Below, piece by piece: positions 9,187 to 17,451 of a stretch of 64,000 bases of DNA (its first letter is position 1; each line of letters starts with the position of its first letter). Made by a program: the position numbers and the translations under genes. Below the pieces are notes generated by a model. The model was not told the origin of the DNA. It did not search any database and worked only from the letters and a program-made list of their open reading frames with translations. Source of the DNA: Rohdeia sp041398665 (GTDB lineage: Bacteria > Planctomycetota > UBA1135 > GCA-002686595); NCBI GenBank assembly GCA_041398665.1, contig JAWKUH010000014.1:62001-126000 (forward strand), given 5' to 3'.

Positions 9187-10176
9187 TCAGTCTACGCCGC
9201 GCGCCCGCGGCGTCGCCCCCGACGACGGGCGCACCGCCATCCACAGGTGCGCGAGCCCGCCGAACAGCGCGACGTTGAACAGCTGCACGAGGTGGACGGC
9301 GAGCCCGACCGCGAGCGCGGTGTCCGCCTCGACCCCGACGAGCGAGTAGCCGACCTGCCAACCCGCTTCCATCGGACCGATGCCGCCGAACGCGGACAGC
9401 GGGACGAGGGAGGCGAGCGAGGCGAGCGCCGCCGCGAACGCCGAGTCGATCGCGCCGACGTGCTCGGGCAGGCCGACGTCGCCGGCGAGGACGACCCAGA
9501 ACGCGAACACGAGGATCCAGAGCGGGACGGAGAGCGCGAGGGCGCGCCACAGCACGTCGCGCCCCGACGCCGCGCCGAGCGCCTCTCCGAGCCGCGCCCC
9601 GACGGCGCCGACGCGTTCGGCACGCGCACCCCGCCCTCGCGTGCGGCGCTCGAGCGCGCGCGCGAGGTCCGGCGCGCGCCGCAGCGCCAGCGCGAGGGCG
9701 ACCGCCGCCGCGAGCAGACCGGTCGCGAGGACGGCGACGAGGCCGCCGTGCTCGCGCGAGACCAGGAGCGCCGCCGCTCCGCCGAACAGCGCGAGCACGA
9801 GGACGTCGAGCAGACGCGAGACGAGCAGGCTCGCCGCGGCGGACGCCGCCGACACGCCGCAACGCGCGCGGAGGTAGACGACGAGCGTCAGCTCGCCGGT
9901 CTTCGCGGGCAGCACCTGCGCCGCGAGGTTGTGCGCGGCCGAGACGACGAGCGTGTCGCCGAACCCCGGTCGCTCGGCGACGGGGACGAGCACGGCGAAG
10001 CGCCAGGCGCGCAGCGCATAGATCAGCAGGTGCACCGCGAGCGCCGCGCACCACGTGCGCAGGCCGAGCTCGCCGAGCGTCTCCCCCACCGCCGCGGGGT
10101 CGAGTCCGGACAGCGCCATCAGCGCCGCCAGGATCAGCACCGCCAGCACGAGGCGGACGGCGGTCTTCGTGAGCAC
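9187..10176 (-). CDS. Lysylphosphatidylglycerol-synthase/flippase-like integral membrane protein (UPF0104-type)
   Basis: A 329-residue polytopic membrane protein with about 7-8 hydrophobic helices. The pattern RAWRFAVLVPVAERPGF, then NLAAQVLPAKTGELTLVVYLR and later PLSAFGGIGPMEAGW matches the transmembrane domain found alone in UPF0104 proteins and at the N-terminus of MprF, which flips lipids. The GTG at 10176 was chosen because the first helix begins a few residues later; a TTG at 10182 is equally possible. It is followed closely by the methyltransferase gene, so the two may act together on a membrane lipid. Confidence 0.8.
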   Translation of the reverse strand: MLTKTAVRLVLAVLILAALMALSGLDPAAVGETLGELGLRTWCAALAVHLLIYALRAWRFAVLVPVAERPGFGDTLVVSAAHNLAAQVLPAKTGELTLVVYLRARCGVSAASAAASLLVSRLLDVLVLALFGGAAALLVSREHGGLVAVLATGLLAAAVALALALRRAPDLARALERRTRGRGARAERVGAVGARLGEALGAASGRDVLWRALALSVPLWILVFAFWVVLAGDVGLPEHVGAIDSAFAAALASLASLVPLSAFGGIGPMEAGWQVGYSLVGVEADTALAVGLAVHLVQLFNVALFGGLAHLWMAVRPSSGATPRARGVD

Positions 10177-10226
10177 GCTCAAGCGCCACGAGGGTACGCG
10201 CGACGCGGCGCGCGCACCCGCCTCCT

Positions 10227-12512
10227 TCAGGGCACGAACACGTACGTCCCGCCCGAGGACTCGGCCAGCCACTGCAGCGGGCGCGAGTCGCGGCCGAGTG
10301 CGACGCCGTGCACGACGAGACCGCGTTCGCGGTTCCGCACGGAGAACGCGCGTCGGCGGGCCTCGGCGTCCTCGAGGTCGAGCTTGTCGGGACTGCCGGT
10401 CGTGACGATCACGAGTTCCTCGACGGCGACGTTCCGCTCGGCCGCCTCGAGGAGCTGCCACACGTCGGTCGTGCGCACCGGCGCGAGCGACGCGAGCCAA
10501 CGCTCGAACGCGTCCGCGTGCTCGCCGTCGAGCGCGGCGACGCCGTCCCACGACGCGGCCTTGGCCTCGAGCCCCGCGAGACCGACGAGCCGGACGAGCG
10601 GCCCGCTCTCGCGCGCGAGGTCCGTGGCCTCGGCGCGCAGGAGGTCGAGGTAGGAGGTGAGCGCCTCGCCGCGGAACGACCGACGGGTCGCCGGCTCGAC
10701 GATCGCCTCCGGTCCGAGGTCGAAGGCGATCGCGAGGTTCTGGTGGCGCACCGGCACGCCGAAGAACTCGGTGACGACGTTCTCGCGGCGCAGGCGGTCG
10801 CCCCAGCCCTCGACGAGGTCGTCGTAGACCTCGCGCTCGGCGACCTTGAACCCGCCGATCTCCGACTTCCACCAGTCCGCCCAGTTCGACGTGCTCGGAC
10901 CGAGATCGAGGCCGGTGAGGCGCCAGAGCGCGGCGAGCGCCGCGTCGCGCGTCCCGATGTTCGGGTCGTCGAGCGAGTCGATCAGGACGCCGACGCCGCG
11001 CGGCCAACGACGCTCGACGACGGCTTCGACGACGCCCGCCGGGACGGCGACGGCAGGGTCGGCCATGCCCGCGCGGAGGAGCTCCTCGTTGCCGTCGGGG
11101 TCGACCAGCGTGAGCACCGCGAGCGAGGCGCGGCGGAGCGCGTCCGAGGCGGACTCCGACGCGGCGAACCCGCGCGCGTCGGCGAGCAGGTCCTTCTCCT
11201 CGTCACCGAAGTGCAGCCGTGCGCGCAGGAGCGCCGCGCGGTCGAGGTCGTCCTTGGCCTTGCGCGCCGCGCGCACGACGTCCGTGAGCGCGTCGGGCGC
11301 GTTCCGCACGACGAGCGCACGCAGCGACTCGATGCGGACGGACTGGTCCTTGTCGCCGAGGTTGCTCTGCAGCTCGGCGAAGACCTTCTCGTCGTCGAAC
11401 GCCTGCGGCTCGTCGTCGTCCTCCTCGCCGCGGCGACCGCCCGGCCCGCGACCGGGGCCGGAGAGGCCTCGGACGACGAACATCGGCAGCGAGTCGATCG
11501 CGAAGAGCTTCTGGAACGGCTTCCCGGAGCCCAACTTCTTGCGGACGATGTCGAGCACGCGCTGCGGCATGCGGAACCGGATGCGCGTGGCCGTGTGGTT
11601 GCGCACCTCGGGGTCGAACTTCGTCGAGATCGCCGTCTCGAAGAGGTAGGTGTAGTGGCGCTCGCGGTCGAACTGCTTCGCGATCGCCTCGGCGGCCCAA
11701 CGACGCAGACCGACGTCGGCGTCGTCGTCCTCGAAGAGCTTCTCGGCGAGGTCGGGCACGTCGCCGTCGTCGCGATCGTCGAGCACGCGGTGCGCGCGTT
11801 CGCGGACGAAGGGCGAGCGGTCCTCGAGGGCGTCCTCGACCTCTTCACCGCGCATCTCGTCGGCGAGGACGTCGAAGGCGCGGTCGCGCAGCGGCCCGAG
11901 CGCTCCCTTCGGAGCCCACTCCTTCTTCTCGGCGGCGTCCGACTTCTTGCCGCCCTTCTCGAAGTACTCGCGCGCCGTCGAGTAGTCGACGAGCTCGCGT
12001 CCCTCGTTGAACAGGTCGTACGCGCGGATCCGGTCCCAGGTGTCGGGCGACTCCGTGAAGACCGAACGCAGGACCTCGTCGCCGGCCGATCCGAGTTCGT
12101 CGAGCGCCTCGAGCGCCGCGGCCCGGCGCAGCGAACCGCTGCCCTCGCCCAACCAGGAACGCGCGAGTTCGATGCACTTCGCCGCGCGCTCCTCGTTCTC
12201 GGCCGAGAGGCGCGCGAAACCGACCAACGCCAGCGAACGCGTCCTCCACGACAGGTCGGAGTCGGCGAACGCGTCGGCGAACGCACCCGCGGCCGTCTCC
12301 TGCTCCGCGGTCTCCTCGACGTTGGCGAGGCGGCGGAACACGTGGCTCGGACAGCGGTCGCCGAGCTCGCGCAGCAGCGCAACGTCGGCCTCGACGCGTC
12401 CCGGTGCGGGCGCCTCCGCCTCCTGCGGGCGAGCGGCGCTCGCACCGGGGACGAACGCGGAACCGACGACGACGACGGCGAGGAACGGGGCGGCGAGCGA
12501 CGCGTGGCGCAT
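10227..12512 (-). CDS. Secreted HEAT-repeat protein with a degenerate vWA-like domain
   Basis: A 761-residue protein with a signal peptide (SLAAPFLAVVVVGSAFVPGASA), many HEAT-like helical repeats (for example SVRIESLRALVVRN), an acidic/Gly insert near 350, and a C-terminal domain homologous to the vWA domain of the next gene upstream. Alignment anchors are EFFG shortly before the first strand and GLVVHGVALG...WLAESSGG at the end. The metal-ion site is lost: where the paralogue has DVSGS, this protein has DLGPE at about 598, and the SDGEPT strand end is replaced by TTGSPD. It probably arose by duplication and now lacks metal-dependent adhesion. It is 44 bases downstream of its partner, likely in one operon. 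Confidence 0.8.
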   Translation of the reverse strand: MRHASLAAPFLAVVVVGSAFVPGASAARPQEAEAPAPGRVEADVALLRELGDRCPSHVFRRLANVEETAEQETAAGAFADAFADSDLSWRTRSLALVGFARLSAENEERAAKCIELARSWLGEGSGSLRRAAALEALDELGSAGDEVLRSVFTESPDTWDRIRAYDLFNEGRELVDYSTAREYFEKGGKKSDAAEKKEWAPKGALGPLRDRAFDVLADEMRGEEVEDALEDRSPFVRERAHRVLDDRDDGDVPDLAEKLFEDDDADVGLRRWAAEAIAKQFDRERHYTYLFETAISTKFDPEVRNHTATRIRFRMPQRVLDIVRKKLGSGKPFQKLFAIDSLPMFVVRGLSGPGRGPGGRRGEEDDDEPQAFDDEKVFAELQSNLGDKDQSVRIESLRALVVRNAPDALTDVVRAARKAKDDLDRAALLRARLHFGDEEKDLLADARGFAASESASDALRRASLAVLTLVDPDGNEELLRAGMADPAVAVPAGVVEAVVERRWPRGVGVLIDSLDDPNIGTRDAALAALWRLTGLDLGPSTSNWADWWKSEIGGFKVAEREVYDDLVEGWGDRLRRENVVTEFFGVPVRHQNLAIAFDLGPEAIVEPATRRSFRGEALTSYLDLLRAEATDLARESGPLVRLVGLAGLEAKAASWDGVAALDGEHADAFERWLASLAPVRTTDVWQLLEAAERNVAVEELVIVTTGSPDKLDLEDAEARRRAFSVRNRERGLVVHGVALGRDSRPLQWLAESSGGTYVFVP

Positions 12513-12556
12513 GGCGTTCGAGGGGGCGCGCGCGGACGCGCGCCCCGGGGGGGACG

Positions 12557-14773
12557 TCAGGGGATCAGGACGGTCTCGCCGCCGGAGTCCTCGGCGAGCC
12601 ACTTCAGGATCTCGAAGGTCGCTCCGATCTGCACGGTGTGGATCACGATGCCGCGGTGCTCGTTCCACTCCTTCACGCGGCGACGGATCTCGGTGATCTC
12701 GATGATCTCGCCGTCGGTCGGCTCACCGTCCGAGAGCACGACGATCGTGTCGGTCTCGGGGTCGGCGAAAGCCGTCTGCAAGCCGTCGTACAGGTTGGTG
12801 GCGCCCGAGGGCACGAGGTCGTCGACGAACTCCTTGGCGTCCACCATCACCTCGCCCTCGTTCTTCACCATCTGCTCCTGCCACGGCCGAGCTCGGTCGC
12901 TGAACGGGATCAGGTTGAAGTACGCGCCGGGCTCGAGCCCGTCGAGGAAGTTCGTCAGCTCCTTCTTGGCGATGACGATGCGCATCTCGCCGTCCTCGTC
13001 GACGTACTGCCCCTTGGCCTTCTCCTCCATCGATCCCGAGACGTCGATCACGAACGCGACGCGGTGCGAGTCGATCTGGATGCCGAAGAACTCCTTCACG
13101 GCCGAACGGAGTTCGAGGCGCTGGAGCTCGGCCTCGCGCTCGAGCGTCCGGAGCTCCTGCGGCGTGATGCACTTGAACGCGGCGCCCTCGGCCTTCCACC
13201 ACTGCTCCCAGGCCTGGGCGCGCTTCTGGAAGGGCTGGCCGGTCAGCGAGAACAGCGCCTCGGCGACGGCGGTCTCCATGCGACCGTCCTCCTTCGCGAG
13301 CCGGTCGATGAGCAGCGGCACGGCGCGCTCGTTGCGGATCTCGACGAGCGCGTCGACCGCCGCGAGCCGCGTCGACCAGTCGGTGTGCTCGAGCGCGGTC
13401 TTCAGCACGTCGAGCGCCCCCGAGTCCTTGCGACGCCCGAGCTCGGCGATCGCGGCGTTGCGCAGCGCCTGCTCGGTCGAGGCGACGTACTCGCGCACCT
13501 GTTCGCCCCACGCGATCTCGCCCTCGCGCAGCTTCGAGATCGCCTCGAGACACGCGGCGAGTTCGGCCTCCTCGCGGCCCTTGCGCTTCTCGAGAACCTC
13601 GGCGAGGTCCTCGAGCGCCTCCTTGTCGCCCCGGTCCGCGACGATGCCCATGGCGACGATGCGCACCTCGGGCTCCTTGTCGTCGATCAGTTTGCGGTAG
13701 GACTTGTCGAGCTTCTCGTCCGCGTACTTCTTGCACGCGAGGGCGTAGAAGATCTTCTCCTCCGCCTTGCCCTTGGTGACGTCCTTGGCGAGCTTCTTGA
13801 GCAGCTTGTCGTCGGCGCGGCTCGCCACCATGTCGGCCACGGCCTCGCGCACGACGGCCGGCGTCTGGCGGTTCGACCCGACGCGCTCGGCGTCCCCGAG
13901 GAAGTCCTCGCCCTTCTGGTCGAGCAGGAGCTTCGCGGCCTCGATCCGCACCAGCGGGTCGGCCTCCTGCGAGCCGAAGATGCTGTCGGCCTTGTCGGCG
14001 GCCTCCTTCGACTTGCGCTTCGTCAGCTCGGCGAGCGCACCGCGCACGTTGACCGACTCCTCCTCGTCGAGCGCTTCGATCAGCTCCTCGGTCTTGAGGC
14101 TGCCCAGCAGCGCCTGGAACGCGAGGCGGCGGACGTCGACGAGGCGCCGCGGCTCCTTCTCGTCGCTCTTCTTCTTGTCGTCGCGCCGCTTCTTGCCGTC
14201 GGCGTCCTCGTCCGGCTTCCAGATCTTGCGGTACCAGGCGGTGTCCTCGGCGGACGGCTGCTCGGCGGTGTGGAGGCGCATGGCCTCGATGCGGATCTGG
14301 TCGTCGGCCGGCGACTCGACGATCGCGCGGAGCCGTTGACGGCCGGGCAGCTTGCACTTCGAGAGCGCCGTCAGCGCTTCGTAGCGGAGCAGGCGCCGCC
14401 GGTCGCCGGTGGCGATGTCGGAGAGCTTCTCGACCACCTTCGCGGCGACGGCGTCGATCTCGGCGAACGGCGGGAGCGAGCGGACGACGCGGAGCTTGCC
14501 GCCCGCCGAGCCCATCTCGTCGTAGATCGCGATCAGCGCCTCGCCGGCCTTCGCGTCGCGCGTCTTCACGAGCTTCGTGAAGAGCGTCGCGTCCGCCTCC
14601 TCCTTCTCCGTGCGCAGCTTCTCGATCAGGGCGTCGAGCGACTCGTCCTCCTCCTGGGCGAACGCCGTCGGCGCGGCGATCGGAGCGGCCCCCGCGACGA
14701 GGGGCCGGGCCACGACGAGGGCGGCGGCGAGCGAGAGGGCGGCGATGAGTGCGGCGGTGGCCGGAAGGCGCAT
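12557..14773 (-). CDS. Secreted HEAT-repeat protein with intact C-terminal vWA domain
   Basis: A 738-residue protein. Residues 1-38 form a signal peptide ending near APTAFAQEE. HEAT-like repeats fill about 45-540 (for example TRLAAVDALVEIRNERAVPL), with a Lys/Asp-rich insert around 200. The C-terminal vWA domain from about 570 has a complete MIDAS: DVSGSM at 577-582, GATNLYDGL for the Thr loop, and VVLSDGEPTDGE for the second Asp. vWA/MIDAS domains bind protein partners through a divalent ion. The start ATG directly precedes the signal peptide. It is divergent from the gene at 15050, so a promoter should lie in 14774-15049, where I see no clear boxes. Confidence 0.85.
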   Translation of the reverse strand: MRLPATAALIAALSLAAALVVARPLVAGAAPIAAPTAFAQEEDESLDALIEKLRTEKEEADATLFTKLVKTRDAKAGEALIAIYDEMGSAGGKLRVVRSLPPFAEIDAVAAKVVEKLSDIATGDRRRLLRYEALTALSKCKLPGRQRLRAIVESPADDQIRIEAMRLHTAEQPSAEDTAWYRKIWKPDEDADGKKRRDDKKKSDEKEPRRLVDVRRLAFQALLGSLKTEELIEALDEEESVNVRGALAELTKRKSKEAADKADSIFGSQEADPLVRIEAAKLLLDQKGEDFLGDAERVGSNRQTPAVVREAVADMVASRADDKLLKKLAKDVTKGKAEEKIFYALACKKYADEKLDKSYRKLIDDKEPEVRIVAMGIVADRGDKEALEDLAEVLEKRKGREEAELAACLEAISKLREGEIAWGEQVREYVASTEQALRNAAIAELGRRKDSGALDVLKTALEHTDWSTRLAAVDALVEIRNERAVPLLIDRLAKEDGRMETAVAEALFSLTGQPFQKRAQAWEQWWKAEGAAFKCITPQELRTLEREAELQRLELRSAVKEFFGIQIDSHRVAFVIDVSGSMEEKAKGQYVDEDGEMRIVIAKKELTNFLDGLEPGAYFNLIPFSDRARPWQEQMVKNEGEVMVDAKEFVDDLVPSGATNLYDGLQTAFADPETDTIVVLSDGEPTDGEIIEITEIRRRVKEWNEHRGIVIHTVQIGATFEILKWLAEDSGGETVLIP

Positions 14774-15049
14774 GGTGTGGACCTCGTTCTTGACCTTGCG
14801 AGTGGCTCGTGGGGGCCTCGTGAGCGGTCGGCGGTGCCCCGCCCCGAGCGACGGCGGACGGAGGTGTTCGGTACGGATCTCCCGCGCGGGGCGCGAGCGT
14901 GGACGGCGCGGCGCCGGCGGAGGGCGGCCCACGTCGTCCGCGGGGGACCCTCGGACCCGGTCGCACCGCGCCGGGGACGACATGGTACCGGCCGGTCAAG
15001 TCGCGGGTCCGTCCGGTCGACAGCCCTCTTCCGCCCCTCGACCAGAACC

Positions 15050-15481
15050 ATGTCCACCTCGTCCGACGCGAACCCGGCCCCCGCCCAGCGGGTGCGGGCC
15101 CTGTTCCGACTGCTCCGCGACCTCAACCTCACGGGCGAGCGCATCGCGCTGTCGGCGGGACGCTCCGTCCAGATCGCGGGCTGCAGCTCGCTGGACGAGC
15201 CCGCGGACCGGCGCCTGCTCTACCGCCTGCGCGTCGACGACCGCGAACTCGTGCTCGAGATCGAGGTCGAGGCCGGCGGCGAGGTGTGCCTGCGGGTCGG
15301 CCCCGCCGAGGGCGTCGCGTCGGACGAGCGCCGCTTCCGTCTGGTGGGCGGCGACCGCGGCCCCATCACGGCGCCCGACCTGCGCGCGCGCGTCGACCCC
15401 GATGCGGCGGTCGCGAAGGACGCCGTGCACTTCCTGCGCCGCGTCGTTCGCGCCGCGTTCGACGCGACGAGCGCGGCCTGA
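15050..15481 (+). CDS. Hypothetical protein, 143 residues
   Basis: Not recognised. A soluble, acidic protein starting MSTSSDANPAPAQRVRALFR. It has predicted beta-rich middle stretches (LLYRLRVDDRELVLEIEVE, EVCLRVGPAEGVASDERRF) and a final helix with HFLRRVVRAAFDA. No signal peptide or membrane helix. The ATG follows the AACC pattern common before starts here, and codon use matches its neighbours. It diverges from the vWA gene and converges with the YgiQ-type gene, with only 9 bases between the stops, so it is likely a single-gene unit. Confidence 0.7.
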   Translation: MSTSSDANPAPAQRVRALFRLLRDLNLTGERIALSAGRSVQIAGCSSLDEPADRRLLYRLRVDDRELVLEIEVEAGGEVCLRVGPAEGVASDERRFRLVGGDRGPITAPDLRARVDPDAAVAKDAVHFLRRVVRAAFDATSAA

Positions 15482-15490
15482 GCGCAGGGT

Positions 15491-17356
15491 TCAGCCCGCG
15501 ACGTCGAGCTCTTCGGCGTGCTGGCCGCCCCGGCGCTTCGACGAGCCGCCGTGCTTCCCGCCGTGCGAGCGGAGCTCGCGTTCGAGCGCGGCACGGTAGC
15601 GCGGGATCAGGTCGTGACGCCCCGCGTCGCGCAGCGCGCGCTCCACGAAGCGCCGGTTCTCGGGTTCCTTCCAGCGCACGAGCGCCTTCTGCTGCTTGCG
15701 CTCGGCCATGGTGCGCGGGACGTAGACGTCCTCGCCCGTGATCGGGTCGATGCCCGTCGCGAACTGGACCATGCCGCGCGTCATCGGGAGCGGGAGGAAC
15801 TCCTGCGCCTGCTCCGGGCTGTAGTTGCGCTCGAGCAGCTTCTCGAACAGCAGGACCGCGTCCGCGAGCGTGGTGCCCGGGTGCCCGACGATGAAGTAGT
15901 TCGCGAGGTACTGGTCCTTGCCGCGCTCGGCGCACGACGTGCGATACTCCTTCTCGAACTCCTCGTACTTGTCGAAGCTCGGCTTGTTCATGAGCCGCAG
16001 CACCTCGGGCGACGCGTGCTCGGGCGCGAGCTTCATGCGGCCGGGGACGTGCTCCTGCACGAGCGTGTCGTGCAACGGGAGCGTCTTGCCGTGCTTGTTC
16101 CGCAGCATGTCGTAGCGGACCCCGCTCGACACGAAGGTGTGGCGCACCCCGCCCGTCGCCTTCACGAGGCCGAGGAGGCGCCGATAGCCCTCGCTGGCCT
16201 TGTCGAGCCGGAGCGCCGGGCACGGGTCGGGCGTCAGGCAGTCGCGGTCGAGGCAGGCCTCGCCCTTCTCGAGGAGCTTGCAGCCGAGCCCCCACATGTT
16301 GGCCGTCGGTCCGCCGACGTCCGTGATCGTCCCGCGGAAGTCGTAGCGCTCGGCGAGCGCTGCCGCCTCCTTCAGGATCGACGCTTCGCTGCGGCCCTGG
16401 ATCGAGCGCCCCTGGTGGAACGTGATCGAGCAGAACGAGCAGTCCGCGAAGCAGCCGCGGTGCGTGTTGATCGAGTAGCGCACGGGCTCGAGCGCCGGGA
16501 CCCCGCCGTGCTCGTCGTGGTCGGGGTGCCACATGCGCCGGAACGGCAGGTCGTAGTAGGAATCGACCTCCTCCGCGCTCGCCGGCGGGAGCGGCGGGTG
16601 CTGCAGCACGACGCGATCGGCGTGCGGCTGCGCGATGACGCGACCCGTCGGACGGTTCTCCTCGCGCACCGCCTGGAACAGGTCGACGAGGAGTCGCTCG
16701 TCCTTCTCGAGCTCCTCGAACGAGGCGACCGTTCGCGCGCCTTCGGGGACCTCGCGCACGACTTCGCAGGTCTGTGCGATGCCGGTCAGTGGTTCGCCGC
16801 GTCCGCAGCGCTCCGTGATCTCGAGCGCCGTCCGCTCGCCCATGCCCCACACGAGCAGGTCGGCCTTGCTGTCGATCAGGATCGACCGACGCATCCGGTC
16901 GTCCCAGAAGTCGTAGTAGGCGAGGCGCCGCGGACCCGCCTCGAGTCCGCCGACGACGACCGGCACGCCGCGGAAGTGCTGCCGCGCGGCCGAGGTGTAC
17001 GCGATCGTCGCGCGGTTCGGCCGTCCCGGACGCCCGCCGGGGCGGTACACGTCGCGGCGCCGCTTCTTCTTCGCCGCGGTGTAGTTCGTGACCATCGAGT
17101 CGATGGTCCCGGCCGTCACTCCGACCCACAGCAGGGGTGCGGGCAGGCGTCGCCAACCGCTCCCGTCCGGCTCGAGGTCGGGGCAGTCGAGAATGCCGAC
17201 GCGATAGCCCTTCGACTCGAGGTAGCGCCCGATCGCCGCCGCTCCGAAGGAGTAGTGGTCGACGTAGGCGTCACCCGTGACGATCAGGACGTCGAGCGCG
17301 TCCCAGCCGCGCTCGCGCATCTCGGCGCGAGTCCTGGGCAGGAAGGGTGCAGGCAT
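15491..17356 (-). CDS. YgiQ-family radical SAM protein (UPF0313)
   Basis: A 621-residue protein. The N-terminal part has the family opening DVLIVTGDAYVDHYSFG and a cobalamin-binding-like fold. The radical SAM cluster motif CFADCSFC gives Cys302, Cys306 and Cys309, within HRGCFADCSFCSITFHQGR. Further family stretches are DVGGPTANMWG, TFVSSGVRYDM and KLAPEHASPEVLRLMNKP. The C-terminal tail is short and basic (KHGGSSKRRGG). Length and motifs fit the family well; the biochemical role of YgiQ proteins is not settled. It stands alone between convergent and same-strand neighbours. Confidence 0.92.
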   Translation of the reverse strand: MPAPFLPRTRAEMRERGWDALDVLIVTGDAYVDHYSFGAAAIGRYLESKGYRVGILDCPDLEPDGSGWRRLPAPLLWVGVTAGTIDSMVTNYTAAKKKRRRDVYRPGGRPGRPNRATIAYTSAARQHFRGVPVVVGGLEAGPRRLAYYDFWDDRMRRSILIDSKADLLVWGMGERTALEITERCGRGEPLTGIAQTCEVVREVPEGARTVASFEELEKDERLLVDLFQAVREENRPTGRVIAQPHADRVVLQHPPLPPASAEEVDSYYDLPFRRMWHPDHDEHGGVPALEPVRYSINTHRGCFADCSFCSITFHQGRSIQGRSEASILKEAAALAERYDFRGTITDVGGPTANMWGLGCKLLEKGEACLDRDCLTPDPCPALRLDKASEGYRRLLGLVKATGGVRHTFVSSGVRYDMLRNKHGKTLPLHDTLVQEHVPGRMKLAPEHASPEVLRLMNKPSFDKYEEFEKEYRTSCAERGKDQYLANYFIVGHPGTTLADAVLLFEKLLERNYSPEQAQEFLPLPMTRGMVQFATGIDPITGEDVYVPRTMAERKQQKALVRWKEPENRRFVERALRDAGRHDLIPRYRAALERELRSHGGKHGGSSKRRGGQHAEELDVAG

Positions 17357-17451
17357 TGGGTCTCAGGCTCGCACGTGTGAACGGCAATGCGAGCGGTGTT
17401 CGCACTCTTTCGGTCGGCGACTAGGACGTGTTCGGATCGCGCACGGTGCCG

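Noticed and set aside
6168..9278. Very long plus-strand open frame (over 1000 codons) opposite the secretin and methyltransferase
   Set aside because: It is antisense to two strongly conserved genes; its translation is Arg/Asp/Val-rich with no motif, as expected of the reverse frame of GC-rich coding DNA.
10308..13700. Plus-strand open frame of over 1100 codons across the HEAT/vWA genes
   Set aside because: It is a shadow of two genes with clear signal peptides and domains; composition is Arg/Glu/Val-rich and it spans their intergenic gap.
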